From an uncultured Flavobacterium sp. (GTDB lineage Bacteria > Bacteroidota > Bacteroidia > Flavobacteriales > Flavobacteriaceae): a DNA stretch of 64,000 nt. A model generated the notes under the pieces. It searched no databases, had not been told where the DNA came from, and saw only the letters and a list, made by a program, of their open reading frames with translations. Location of the stretch: the NCBI GenBank assembly GCA_943912855.1, contig CALTVC010000001.1, positions 310,001 through 374,000 on the forward strand. The letters run 5' to 3'. A program made the position numbers and the translations under genes. Of this stretch, positions 1 to 8,808 are shown piece by piece; the stretch's first letter is position 1; each line of letters opens with the position of its first letter.

Positions 1-587
1 ACGCCATAATCATACGCGAGAGAGCGTATGTACGTTCCCTTACTGCACACTACCCTGAAATCAACTTCAGGCAAGGCAATACGGGTCAACTCAAATTCGT
101 GTATGGTAGTTTTTCGGGTAGCAATTTCCACTTCCTCGCCTTTACGGGCGTGCTCATAAAGGCGCTTACCGTCTTTTTTTATAGCCGAAAATACTGGTGG
201 TTTCTGATCTATTTCACCCAAAAATTGTTGAATAGTTTCATGCAATAAAGCTTCGGTAATATGTTCTGTCGGGAAGGTTTCGTTTACTTCGGTTTCAAGG
301 TCATACGACGGTGTTGTAGCCCCTAAGTAGAAAGTTCCCGTATATTCCTTTACCATTCCCTGAAGTTCCGGGATGCGCTTGGTAAACTTCCCGGTGCAGA
401 TAATCAGCAGTCCGGTAGCCAACGGATCTAACGTACCGGCATGACCCACCTTTAATTTTTTAAGCCCAAGATGTTTCTTCAGGGCCCACTTTACTTTATT
501 CACTGCCTGAAACGAGCTCCATGTAAGAGGCTTGTCTATCAGCAGTACTTTTCCTTCTGTAAAATCTTCAGGTAATGCCAACGCCAA
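1..587 (-). CDS. truB: tRNA pseudouridine(55) synthase TruB (partial, C-terminus outside window)
   Basis: TruB makes the pseudouridine at position 55 in the T-loop of tRNAs. Translating the minus strand from 587 gives an open frame of about 195 codons that runs off the window. It contains the family signature GHAGTLDPLATG at about residues 48-59, whose Asp (near residue 54) is the catalytic residue, preceded by LLIDKPLTWSSFQ and followed by a YTGTFYLGATTPSYDLETE-like stretch typical of TruB. No ATG is available. The frame begins with TTG at 587-585, directly after the uppP stop codon, and a second TTG lies two codons later, so the exact start is uncertain. Last visible gene of the ftsX-DUF3098-uppP-truB cluster. 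Family assignment is secure; the start is not. Confidence 0.93.
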   Translation of the reverse strand, partial: MALALPEDFTEGKVLLIDKPLTWSSFQAVNKVKWALKKHLGLKKLKVGHAGTLDPLATGLLIICTGKFTKRIPELQGMVKEYTGTFYLGATTPSYDLETEVNETFPTEHITEALLHETIQQFLGEIDQKPPVFSAIKKDGKRLYEHARKGEEVEIATRKTTIHEFELTRIALPEVDFRVVCSKGTYIRSLAYDYG

Positions 588-1400
588 TTATTTAAAATAA
601 GTAAAATACACCAGTAGCAATGCTCCGGCAACGATACGGTACACACCCCAGGGCTTGAATCCGTATTTTTTTATCACACCAATAAAACCTTTAATGGCTA
701 CAATAGCAACAAGGAAAGCTACCAGATTACCCATTAAGAACAGTTTCATGTTATCGCCTTCGGTTAGCATTTCGTACCCCTTAACCTCAACGCCCGCTAC
801 ATCATATTTTTTAAGCACAATAGAATATACGGTTACCGCAAGCATGGTAGGCACGGCAAGGAAAAACGAAAACTCGGCAGCAGCCTCACGGGTCAGTTTT
901 TGCTGCATACCGCCAATGATAGAAGCAGCAGCACGGCTGGTACCCGGCATCATAGCAAGACACTGCCAAAAACCTATGGTCACGGCTTTCTTTATAGTGA
1001 TGTCTTCTTCATTAGCCACTTCGGGCGCATGGAAAAACTTATCGATAAACAACAGCACTACCCCACCCAATATAAGCACTATGGCAATAGGAATGGGTTT
1101 ACCAAGCACATCGTCTATCATATCATCAAACAATTTACCTAATACCAACGCGGGTATTACGGCACAGGCAAGTTTTACGTAAAAATTAAGGCGGGTAAAG
1201 TCGAAAAACTTCCTCCAATATAAGACTACCACAGCCAGGATAGCACCAAACTGTATGGCGGTCTGGAACAGCTTTACAAAAGCATCTTCCTGTATACCAT
1301 ACGCAGAGCTGGTAAAAATCATGTGTGCGGTAGACGAAATGGGCAAATATTCGGTAAGCCCCTCAATAACGGCAAGAACTAAGGCCTGTATAAAATCCAT
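588..1400 (-). CDS. uppP: undecaprenyl-diphosphatase UppP (BacA family)
   Basis: Integral membrane enzyme of 270 residues that dephosphorylates undecaprenyl diphosphate to recycle the lipid carrier for peptidoglycan and other surface polymers; family members confer bacitracin tolerance. The two family signatures are visible: EGLTEYLPISSTAH near residues 13-26, with the catalytic glutamates, and PGTSRAAASIIGG in the middle. The rest is a run of hydrophobic helices. The start is an ATG three bases after the DUF3098 stop codon, and the stop abuts the truB frame, so these genes are very likely co-transcribed. Length is normal for the family. Confidence 0.96.
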   Translation of the reverse strand: MDFIQALVLAVIEGLTEYLPISSTAHMIFTSSAYGIQEDAFVKLFQTAIQFGAILAVVVLYWRKFFDFTRLNFYVKLACAVIPALVLGKLFDDMIDDVLGKPIPIAIVLILGGVVLLFIDKFFHAPEVANEEDITIKKAVTIGFWQCLAMMPGTSRAAASIIGGMQQKLTREAAAEFSFFLAVPTMLAVTVYSIVLKKYDVAGVEVKGYEMLTEGDNMKLFLMGNLVAFLVAIVAIKGFIGVIKKYGFKPWGVYRIVAGALLLVYFTYFK

Positions 1401-1403
1401 GTA

Positions 1404-1697
1404 TTATTTATTGTTTTTTATTGGTTGGTCTTCAGGGAATGTGGCAGTAGCAACGGCAGCCTTCGGGCTTTTAAGAATAGCGTAAATGGTAATACCAAAA
1501 CCTATAAGCACCACAGTAGGCGCTAGGCGTATCCTCCTCCAACTGAAAAGTTCAGCTTCGTTAAATACGTTAGGGTCTTCACTACCCCCACCGCTCATCA
1601 GTATAAAACCTAAGGCAATGACCCCAAGGCCAATTAATAAAAACTTATAGTTTTCCTTAGAAAAAAGGAACTCGGTTTTCAAAGGATTGTTTTCCAT
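1404..1697 (-). CDS. DUF3098 family small membrane protein
   Basis: A 97-residue protein with two hydrophobic segments, about residues 18-36 (FLLIGLGVIALGFILMSGG) and 58-75 (LAPTVVLIGFGITIYAILK), joined by a polar loop containing EDPNVFNEAELFSWRRI. This matches the Bacteroidota family DUF3098, which is usually found between ftsX and uppP, as here. No biochemical function is known; the conserved position suggests a role in the envelope or division. The uppP start codon follows after three bases. Confidence 0.88.
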   Translation of the reverse strand: MENNPLKTEFLFSKENYKFLLIGLGVIALGFILMSGGGSEDPNVFNEAELFSWRRIRLAPTVVLIGFGITIYAILKSPKAAVATATFPEDQPIKNNK

Positions 1698-1823
1698 GTT
1701 TTTTGTTTAAGGTTTAAAGTTTAAGGAACAGGTTTTGCACCGAAAAAACACTCTAATTTATATTAACAGTAAATTACCTCTCGATAATTTAAAATTTATA
1801 ATTCATCATTTAAAATAGACCTC

Positions 1824-2696
1824 TTAGTAAAGATCGTCCGTTCTCAGGTTCAGGAAGCGTTGCGTTGCAAAGAACGTGCTTATGGCGGCTATGATTATAC
1901 CAAAAGCAAGCACTCCTGCAAGTACTATAGCTGTAGGAATCCAGTCTTCCCAAATGTTCAGTTCAGGTAAAATGCCGTCTGCCCAATGTACAATGTACAC
2001 CAAAACAAGCATGCTCAGTAGCGCCCCAAGCAGCCCAAGCTGTATCCCTTTCCAGATAAACGGCCTTCGGATAAATGCCTTGGTAGCGCCTACCATCTGC
2101 ATGGTCTTTATGGTAAAACGGTGCGAATATATACTCAGCCTAAGCGCGCTGTTTATAAGCAACATGGCTACAATAGCAAGCACACCGCTTACAATGAGCA
2201 CCCAGTAGGATATGGCAGCTATGTTTTCGTTGGCAAGTTCTATCAGTACAATATCGTAAATCACATCGCCCACAGCAGGGTCATTGCGCAGTTCCACCTC
2301 TATGTCCTTAATATGTTTTTTATCTACATACTCACTTTTCAGGTGAATGTCGTAGCTGTCCAATAGCGGGTTTTCTTCCAGGAACGCCTCGCTGCCTTCC
2401 ATAAGGTCGGGGTTGTTTTTTACAGCATCTTCCTTACTTACGTATTTAAAGTCCTTTACATAGGCGCTGTTCTGAAGGCGGGTACCAAAAGCCTGCGCGG
2501 TAGTATCGGTAACTTCGCGTTTAAAGTATACAGTCATGGGGATGTTCTCCTTAACGTAACCCGATATTTTTTCGGTATTGATTACAAAAAGGCCCAGCGC
2601 CCCAAGCAGCGTAAGCACTATGAAAATACACAGCACCACAGAGAAATACGACGATATAACCCTGCGTTTCTGGAACTTTTCAAAAGATGATGCCAT
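1824..2696 (-). CDS. ftsX: cell division permease-like protein FtsX
   Basis: A 290-residue FtsX, the membrane partner of the ATPase FtsE. The complex controls peptidoglycan hydrolases at the division site. The topology is typical: one N-terminal membrane helix (about 14-37), an extracytoplasmic domain (about 40-160) and three C-terminal helices (about 165-190, 215-240, 255-280), with the conserved SIYSHRFTIKTMQMVGATKAFIRRPF loop region between the second and third. The first gene of the minus cluster; ftsE is not adjacent, which is common in this phylum. A 126-bp AT-rich gap with TTTAAAAT-type repeats separates it from the DUF3098 gene, so a second promoter there is possible. Confidence 0.93.
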   Translation of the reverse strand: MASSFEKFQKRRVISSYFSVVLCIFIVLTLLGALGLFVINTEKISGYVKENIPMTVYFKREVTDTTAQAFGTRLQNSAYVKDFKYVSKEDAVKNNPDLMEGSEAFLEENPLLDSYDIHLKSEYVDKKHIKDIEVELRNDPAVGDVIYDIVLIELANENIAAISYWVLIVSGVLAIVAMLLINSALRLSIYSHRFTIKTMQMVGATKAFIRRPFIWKGIQLGLLGALLSMLVLVYIVHWADGILPELNIWEDWIPTAIVLAGVLAFGIIIAAISTFFATQRFLNLRTDDLY

Positions 2697-2999
2697 AGTT
2701 TTGATGGAATTAAGCCGTAAAAATAAGAAAGTATTTTTTAATAAGCTTCTTAGCTACTGAGTTTCTGAGAAACTTAGCTTCTTAGCCAGTAATGTAACGC
2801 ATATTTTAAGCAGAAAATTGCTCAGGCGCTTAGAAGCTCAGCGACTAAGAAGCTTTCAAAAAAAACACTAAATTTGCGTTTCCCTAGCCACTTAGCTTCT
2901 AAGCCGCTTAGCTCTGGCTGGTTAAACAGGAATTACATAATCAATAGAAAAACAAAAAAGCTCAGCAGCTCAGTAGCTCAGTAGCTCAGAAACTGAAAA
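2697..2999. repeat. divergent intergenic region with degenerate CTTAG/CTCAG repeats
   Basis: This 303-bp region separates divergent ftsX and leuS. It is filled with variants of one motif: AAGCTTCTTAGCTACTGAG near 2742-2760, its inverted near-copy at about 2835-2857, CTTAGCTTCTAAG near 2887-2900, and a tandem run of about four CTCAGTAG-like units at about 2959-2993 just before the leuS start. Several of these can pair with each other. A similar CAGAAACT repeat run occurs at 54639-54677. No coding potential is seen. I read it as a Flavobacterium-type intergenic repeat that also forms the leuS 5' leader. Confidence 0.7.
2869..2876 (+). promoter_or_regulatory. putative leuS promoter, -7 box TAAATTTG
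   Basis: Perfect match to the Bacteroidota -7 consensus TAnnTTTG on the plus strand. If used, transcription starts near 2882 and leuS has a leader of about 115 bases containing the repeat array. No convincing TTG -33 element is seen. Confidence 0.5.
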
Positions 3000-5900
3000 A
3001 TGAAATACAACCACAGAGAAATTGAGGCCCGCTGGCAGAAATTCTGGGCAGAAGACGGTACGTTCCGTGCCGAAAACACATCGGATAAACCTAAGTATTA
3101 TGTACTGGATATGTTCCCTTACCCAAGCGGTGCGGGACTTCACGTAGGTCACCCGCTGGGCTACATAGCAAGTGACATCTATGCCCGATACAAACGCCAC
3201 CAGGGTTTTAATGTACTGCACCCACAGGGGTACGACAGTTTTGGCCTTCCGGCAGAACAGTACGCCATACAAACCGGGCAGCACCCTGCCATTACTACCC
3301 AAACCAACATAAACCGTTACCGCGAACAGCTGGATAAAATCGGTTTTTCGTTTGATTGGGACAGGGAAGTACGTACCAGCAACCCGGAGTACTACAAGTG
3401 GACGCAGTGGATTTTTATTCAACTTTTCAACTCGTGGTTTAATTACGACACCAATAAGGCAGAAGACATTGCTACACTTGTTGCAACATTTGCTACAAGC
3501 GGAAACGCAGGTGTTAATGCTGCCGCAGATGATAACATCCCGGTTTTTACCAACGGGGAATGGAACAGCTGGACCAGCGATGAGCAAGAGCGTATGTTAC
3601 TTAAATACCGTCTTACATTCCTTGCGGAAACTGAGGTGAACTGGTGTCCTGCACTGGGCACGGTACTTGCCAACGACGAAATTGTAAACGGCGTAAGCGA
3701 GCGCGGTGGTCACCCGGTTATCCGTAAAAAGATGACCCAGTGGAGCATGCGTATTTCTGCGTATGCAGAAAGGTTACTGCAAGGTCTTGAAACTATAGAC
3801 TGGACCGAATCACTTAAGGAAAGCCAGCGCAACTGGATAGGCAAATCGGTTGGGGCGAGCGTAAAGTTCCGCATCCTAGACCAGGAAGAAGTAGATGCCG
3901 AAGGTAACGACCTGCGTGAGTTTATCTCTGACCTTACCGCGCCACTTGAAAATGCCGAATATATAGAGGTGTTTACCACCCGTCCTGATACGATTTTTGG
4001 GGTTACATTTATGACCCTTGCCCCAGAGCATGATTTGGTTGCCAAAATTACTACTCCTGCACAGAAAGCAGCGGTTGAGGCGTATGTAGAAGCTACCGCT
4101 AAACGTAGCGAGCGCGAGCGTATGGCTGATGTAAAAACCATTTCGGGTGTGTTTACAGGAGCTTATGCCGAACATCCGTTTACTAAAGAGCCGGTGCAAA
4201 TCTGGATTGGCGATTACGTACTTGCCGGTTACGGCACAGGCGCTGTTATGGCGGTACCTGCGGGCGACCAGCGCGACTATGATTTTGCAAAACACTTTGG
4301 CATTGAAATAAAAAACATCTTTGACGGCGCTGATATTTCAGAGGAAGCATACGCGAGCAAAGACAACGTAAAACTTACCAACTCTGATTTCCTGAATGGC
4401 TTTGATTATAAAGAGGCTACCAAGGAAGCCATTGCCGCTCTTGAGGAAATGGAGCAAGGTAAAGGCAAAACCAATTACCGTCTGCGCGATGCCGTGTTCA
4501 GCCGTCAGAGGTATTGGGGTGAACCGTTCCCTGTATACTATGTAAACGGGTTGCCGAAAATGATAGCTACAGAGCACCTGCCTATCCGCCTGCCGGAGGT
4601 AGAGAAATATTTACCAACCGAAGACGGGCAGCCACCACTTGGTAATGCTACCGAGTGGGCTTGGGACACCACCACAAATACCGTGGTAAGCACTGATAAG
4701 ATAGACGACGTAACTGTATTTACACTGGAGCTGAACACCATGCCGGGTTGGGCCGGAAGCTCATGGTACTGGCTACGCTATATGGATCCGTTTAATGATG
4801 ATGAATTTATTTCAGACAAAGCAGAAGCCTACTGGCAAAACGTTGACCTATATATAGGTGGCAGCGAGCACGCCACAGGGCACTTGCTGTACAGCCGTTT
4901 TTGGAACAAGTTCCTTAAAGACCGTGGTTTCATCAACCAGGAAGAACCGTTTAAAAAGCTGATTAATCAAGGGATGATTTTGGGCACGAGTGCTTTTGTT
5001 TATAGAGCAGTTTTTGCTGCTGTTCAGAATGCAGGATTTACTAATGAAGAAATTGATAACCTACAGCAACAATTAGACAAGATCAAAAATATTTTTGTTA
5101 CTGCTGACAAAATAGATAATAACAAATATGTAGTTGAACAGAGTGCAAAACATTTAGGTATTGACTCCAAGTACCTAGATAATATCTCTGTAGGATACAA
5201 CAATATTCATTCTGATGTTTCATTTGTAAATTCATCGAATGAATTGACCACAAATGACTTTAGTGATTGGAGACCTGATTATAATGATGCTATTTTCATC
5301 CTTAACGAAAACGGTAAGTACATCGTAGGTCGTGAGGTTGAAAAAATGTCGAAGTCAAAATACAACGTGGTTACGCCTGACAACATCTGCGAAGACTACG
5401 GCGCTGATACGCTTCGTTTGTACGAAATGTTCCTTGGGCCACTGGAGCAGGCCAAACCTTGGAATACTGCCGGTATTACAGGGGTAAGCGGTTTCCTTAA
5501 AAAACTATGGAAACTTTACTTTGACGATAACGGGCTTGTAGTAAACTCAAACCCGCCAAGCAAGGAAGCGTACAAAACGCTGCATAAAACCATTAAAAAG
5601 GTTCAGGAAGATATAGAGAACTTCTCGTTTAATACCTCGGTGAGTTCGTTTATGATTGCCGTTAATGAGCTACTTGCCATCAACTGCCACGAACGCCTTA
5701 TCCTGGAGCCGCTTGCGGTACTGATTTCGCCGTATGCACCGCACATTGCAGAGGAGCTTTGGCACCAACTGGGTCATCACACCAGCATCAGCACGGTAGC
5801 GTTCCCTAAATTCAACCCGGAGTACCTTGTAGAAAGTAGCAAGGAATACCCGGTGTCGTTTAACGGCAAAACCCGCTTTAAGCTGGAATTCCCTATGGAT

Positions 5901-6023
5901 ATGCCACCCGCCGAAATTGAGGCCGCTGTACTTGCCGACCCTCGTACCACAGAATACCTGAACGGTAACGCACCGAAGAAGATTATCGTGGTTCCGGGAC
6001 GTATTATTAACGTAGTAGGATAA
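3000..6023 (+). CDS. leuS: leucine--tRNA ligase, with an atypical insertion before the KMSKS loop
   Basis: Class I synthetase charging tRNA-Leu. The HIGH-type motif HVGH is at residues 48-51 in the context PYPSGAGLHVGHPLGY, and KMSKS is at 782-786. The editing domain (about 250-440, with TTRPDTIFGVTFM) and the C-terminal anticodon-binding region are present. At 1007 residues it is longer than I would expect for Flavobacterium LeuRS (about 950). From memory of those sequences, the extra length lies at about residues 668-745, where a short segment after GMILGTSAFVYR is replaced by a helix-rich stretch (NEEIDNLQQQLDKIKN). This part (about 5000-5290) is visibly more AT-rich, with TTA, AGA and AAT codons, than the flanking gene. 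The reading frame is intact, so the enzyme should be functional. A terminator follows. Confidence 0.97.
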   Translation: MKYNHREIEARWQKFWAEDGTFRAENTSDKPKYYVLDMFPYPSGAGLHVGHPLGYIASDIYARYKRHQGFNVLHPQGYDSFGLPAEQYAIQTGQHPAITTQTNINRYREQLDKIGFSFDWDREVRTSNPEYYKWTQWIFIQLFNSWFNYDTNKAEDIATLVATFATSGNAGVNAAADDNIPVFTNGEWNSWTSDEQERMLLKYRLTFLAETEVNWCPALGTVLANDEIVNGVSERGGHPVIRKKMTQWSMRISAYAERLLQGLETIDWTESLKESQRNWIGKSVGASVKFRILDQEEVDAEGNDLREFISDLTAPLENAEYIEVFTTRPDTIFGVTFMTLAPEHDLVAKITTPAQKAAVEAYVEATAKRSERERMADVKTISGVFTGAYAEHPFTKEPVQIWIGDYVLAGYGTGAVMAVPAGDQRDYDFAKHFGIEIKNIFDGADISEEAYASKDNVKLTNSDFLNGFDYKEATKEAIAALEEMEQGKGKTNYRLRDAVFSRQRYWGEPFPVYYVNGLPKMIATEHLPIRLPEVEKYLPTEDGQPPLGNATEWAWDTTTNTVVSTDKIDDVTVFTLELNTMPGWAGSSWYWLRYMDPFNDDEFISDKAEAYWQNVDLYIGGSEHATGHLLYSRFWNKFLKDRGFINQEEPFKKLINQGMILGTSAFVYRAVFAAVQNAGFTNEEIDNLQQQLDKIKNIFVTADKIDNNKYVVEQSAKHLGIDSKYLDNISVGYNNIHSDVSFVNSSNELTTNDFSDWRPDYNDAIFILNENGKYIVGREVEKMSKSKYNVVTPDNICEDYGADTLRLYEMFLGPLEQAKPWNTAGITGVSGFLKKLWKLYFDDNGLVVNSNPPSKEAYKTLHKTIKKVQEDIENFSFNTSVSSFMIAVNELLAINCHERLILEPLAVLISPYAPHIAEELWHQLGHHTSISTVAFPKFNPEYLVESSKEYPVSFNGKTRFKLEFPMDMPPAEIEAAVLADPRTTEYLNGNAPKKIIVVPGRIINVVG

Positions 6024-6047
6024 ACCGGATTATTATTACCCATAAAA

Positions 6048-6088
6048 CAAACCCCTGTATTTTCTACAGAAAAATGCAGGGGTTTTTA
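6048..6088 (+). terminator. rho-independent terminator after leuS
   Basis: Stem of about 15 bp, AAACCCCTGTATTTT pairing with AAAATGCAGGGGTTT, followed by a T run, about 25 bases after the leuS stop. Confidence 0.85.
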
Positions 6089-6190
6089 TTTACAGACTTT
6101 AACAGGAAATTTTTGGCACACGTTTTGGTTTGGAAGAAATATCAATCAAAAAACGAAATCGTTAACCATCACAAAAAAAATCAATTCATC

Positions 6191-6880
6191 ATGAAAAAAT
6201 CGTTACTATTAGCATTAGCCTTTATCGGCGTTTCATCGGCAGCCATGGCGCAGGAACAAGACTCAACATTTGTACATAAAGATTACGGCGACAAATGGGG
6301 GCGTTTCTACATAGCGGGTGGCTTTGCATCTACAGATTACAAACTAAGCGACAAGCTTGTAGCATCAGGGCTACCGGCCATTAACAACGGTACGTTTGAA
6401 CTGAGCATCGGGCTTACCCGAATCAACGGCAAATTACTGAGCGACCTGGAGTGGAACACTGATTATTATTCTGATAAAAAAGCAGACGGACAGAAAGTTC
6501 GCACGGTTTCGAGCGGTATTAAGTGGAGACCACAGTATATCTTCTTCCGACAAAAAGGCATATTTGCAGCAGCTGGTTTTGATGTATCATATATGTACAC
6601 TTCGGTAAACATTTTTACCCTGGGCAACAACATAGACCTGGATAATCTTAACCCGGCTACACACAGCGGACACATCAGCTTATACAACAGCAACTGGTAT
6701 CTTGGACCATCGGCATCTTTCGGGGTGTTACAGGATAAGGAAAATTCGCTTCGTGTAACTACCGGTTATGAATGGAATGTGGCACGCGCCAGTTGGCATT
6801 CAGATTACGCGTCGGTATCTAACACGGTAAAAGAAGGCGGACAGGGCCGTTTTTACGCTAAGCTGATTTACAATTTCTAA
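6191..6880 (+). CDS. putative outer-membrane beta-barrel protein
   Basis: A 229-residue exported protein of unknown function. The start at 6191 gives a clean signal peptide, MKKSLLLALAFIGVSSAAMAQ, cleaved after AMA. A longer in-frame start at 6074 lies inside the leuS terminator and is rejected. The mature part alternates polar and hydrophobic residues in short strands rich in Tyr, Phe and Gly (FYIAGGFAS, YIFFRQKGIFAAAGFDVSY, NWYLGPSASFGVL) and ends in phenylalanine, as barrel proteins folded by the BAM complex often do. It stands alone between two terminators. No specific family is recognised. Confidence 0.8.
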   Translation: MKKSLLLALAFIGVSSAAMAQEQDSTFVHKDYGDKWGRFYIAGGFASTDYKLSDKLVASGLPAINNGTFELSIGLTRINGKLLSDLEWNTDYYSDKKADGQKVRTVSSGIKWRPQYIFFRQKGIFAAAGFDVSYMYTSVNIFTLGNNIDLDNLNPATHSGHISLYNSNWYLGPSASFGVLQDKENSLRVTTGYEWNVARASWHSDYASVSNTVKEGGQGRFYAKLIYNF

Positions 6881-6909
6881 TACAGTCGTCTGACAAAATT
6901 ACATAGAAG

Positions 6910-6939
6910 AGCCGGTCTGAAAAGATTGGCTTTTTTTTT
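6910..6939 (+). terminator. rho-independent terminator
   Basis: Stem AGCCGGTC with GATTGGCT (two G-U pairs in RNA), loop TGAAAA, followed by nine T residues. It lies 30 bases after the barrel gene. Confidence 0.85.
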
Positions 6940-6977
6940 GCATTACATTTTGTACATTCAATAAAAAACGAGAAAAA

Positions 6978-7685
6978 ATGTTTATAGGATATTACATTCT
7001 GATTGGTATTATAGCACTGGTAAGCTTCGCGGTAAGCTCCAAACTAAAAAGCAAGTTTGAACATTATTCGCGGGTGCGTCTGCGCAACGGTCTTAGCGGT
7101 GCCGAAATAGCCACACAAATGCTGCACGACCACGGTATTTATGATGTTAGGGTAATCAGCACACAGGGTCGTTTAACCGATCATTATAACCCTGCAGACA
7201 AAACCGTAAACCTTAGCGAAGCGGTATACAACGAACGGAACGCAGCCGCAGCCGCCGTAGCTGCCCACGAGGTAGGCCATGCCGTACAGCACGCCACAGC
7301 CTACAGTATGCTGCAACTGCGCAGCAATATGGTTCCGGTTACTAACGTAGCATCGCAAATAGCGCCTTTTCTTATTGTAATAGGCATTGTTCTGGGCGCA
7401 GCTAGACAAATGGGGCTGGGCTTTTACGTTGCCCTTGCGGGTCTTGGGCTTATGACCATAGCTACGGCATTTAGCCTTGTAACGCTTCCTGTAGAATACG
7501 ATGCCAGCAACAGGGCTTTAGCATGGCTTAAAAACAAGAACATGCTTACTCCGCAGGAGTATGACGGAGCAGAAGATTCGCTGAAATGGGCGGCACGCAC
7601 ATATCTTGTTGCAGCCATTGGCGCCATAGCTACGTTACTGTATTATGCAATGATAATTTTCGGAGGAAACAGGTCCAGGGATTAA
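6978..7685 (+). CDS. neutral zinc metallopeptidase, YugP family
   Basis: A 235-residue membrane protease of the Zn_peptidase_2 (YugP) family. The zinc-binding motif HEVGH appears in AAHEVGHAVQHA at about residues 96-107, after LRNGLSGAEIATQML, which is a family hallmark. Membrane segments are at the N-terminus (about 3-20), about 128-148, 150-172 and 210-228. The substrate is unknown. Own transcription unit, bounded by terminators on both sides. Confidence 0.9.
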   Translation: MFIGYYILIGIIALVSFAVSSKLKSKFEHYSRVRLRNGLSGAEIATQMLHDHGIYDVRVISTQGRLTDHYNPADKTVNLSEAVYNERNAAAAAVAAHEVGHAVQHATAYSMLQLRSNMVPVTNVASQIAPFLIVIGIVLGAARQMGLGFYVALAGLGLMTIATAFSLVTLPVEYDASNRALAWLKNKNMLTPQEYDGAEDSLKWAARTYLVAAIGAIATLLYYAMIIFGGNRSRD

Positions 7686-7720
7686 AAAAGTTGGACTTCT
7701 CACTTCCAATACCAATTAAG

Positions 7721-7749
7721 AAAAGTGCGTTTAACCAACGTACTTTTTT
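7721..7749 (+). terminator. rho-independent terminator after the YugP gene
   Basis: Stem AAAAGTGCGTT with AACGTACTTTT, five-base loop, trailing T run, about 35 bases after the stop codon. Confidence 0.75.
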
Positions 7750-7844
7750 GTTTTAACATGATATTCTGATTTTTTCTTGTCGAAAAATTTATTTTTGACA
7801 AAGTTATCATACTATCTCATCATATTCTTAAAAAACCAATTGAT

Positions 7845-8744
7845 ATGAAAAAATACTACTCATTATTCTTAACATTGGCTACAGGGCTAACCTTTGCTCA
7901 GGTTCCTATGCTAAACACACCGGCAAGTGGCGCCACCATAAACGGCATCAGTACACCGCTGGATTGGTTTGATGTTGTAGGTGAAAATGGTTACATATAT
8001 CAAATAGATATTATAGATACGTTTGATTCACCACGTGTTGTTACATTAACCATAGGTGCATTTTCAGGTTCGGGGTATCCTACTATTTACCTTAGCAATC
8101 TTTCTTTTGACACTACCTACTACTGGAGGGTGGCTACACAAAATGGTACATCGCAGTCGGCATGGTCTGAAACAAGAAATTTTATTACCATAGCCCGACC
8201 TACGCTACAATCTCCCGAAAATAATCGCATAATTGATAATGTTACAGCAAATCTTACATGGAATGACGTAGATGGTGAAACAGGCTATATTTATCAATAC
8301 GACACCGCAGCCACGTTTGATTCAACTAACCTCATTACTCAAACAATTGGCGAGCACAGTTCCGGCACTTCACTCCCTGATGTTATTATCGAAAACCTTG
8401 CTCCCGAAACCACGTATTATTGGAGAGTGGCAATATTAAACAACACCAGACAGTCTGCCTGGTCTGAAACATGGGCATTTACAACAGGTAATACCGCACA
8501 TAACAACAATAATAAAGCCAATGTTTTTACCGTTTACCCAAACCCTGTTAAGGACATACTTCATTTTAGTAACGTACCAAATGATTCAAACATTACCATA
8601 AACAGCATTGACGGAAAGCTAATCCTTAGTGGCAAGACGAATGACAACAGCCTCCTAAACCTGGACAACCTCCCTACAGGTCTTTACCTTATAACCATTG
8701 AAAAAGACAACCAAAAGGCAGTACAGAAGTTCGTAAAACAATAG
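7845..8744 (+). CDS. T9SS-secreted protein with two fibronectin III-like repeats
   Basis: A 299-residue secreted protein. It has a signal peptide (MKKYYSLFLTLATGLTFAQ), two homologous repeats of about 100 residues (about 22-112 and 115-213) and a type A type IX secretion sorting domain at the end (about 224-299, VYPNPVKDILHFSN to FVKQ). Each repeat has a DW.DV-G-E-GYIYQ motif, an L-TTYYWRVA motif and a QSAWSET-F motif, as in fibronectin type III-like domains of surface proteins. The sorting domain predicts export by the T9SS and cell-surface attachment or release. No catalytic motif is visible; a binding or adhesion role is a guess. Confidence 0.88.
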   Translation: MKKYYSLFLTLATGLTFAQVPMLNTPASGATINGISTPLDWFDVVGENGYIYQIDIIDTFDSPRVVTLTIGAFSGSGYPTIYLSNLSFDTTYYWRVATQNGTSQSAWSETRNFITIARPTLQSPENNRIIDNVTANLTWNDVDGETGYIYQYDTAATFDSTNLITQTIGEHSSGTSLPDVIIENLAPETTYYWRVAILNNTRQSAWSETWAFTTGNTAHNNNNKANVFTVYPNPVKDILHFSNVPNDSNITINSIDGKLILSGKTNDNSLLNLDNLPTGLYLITIEKDNQKAVQKFVKQ

Positions 8745-8746
8745 CC

Positions 8747-8808
8747 AAGTCTTCGGACTTCCGCCCCCCGACTTTCGGCTTTATGACCTTCGACTTTACG
8801 ACTATCAG
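8747..8808. repeat. intergenic GACTTTCGGCTTT-type tandem repeat
   Basis: Between two convergent genes there are four imperfect units of GACTT(T/C)CGGCTTT / GACCTTCGACTTT / ACGACTAT. Such simple repeats recur between Flavobacterium genes. No stable terminator hairpin is obvious here. Confidence 0.55.

Noticed and set aside
2869..2999. T-box riboswitch in the leuS leader
   Set aside because: No T-box sequence or specifier loop is visible, and T-boxes are not known in this phylum to my knowledge.
3352..4577. Several antisense or offset open frames inside leuS
   Set aside because: They are by-products of the leuS coding sequence and have no supporting features.
6074..6190. N-terminal extension of the outer-membrane barrel protein
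   Set aside because: The upstream start lies inside the leuS terminator, and the signal peptide begins at 6191.
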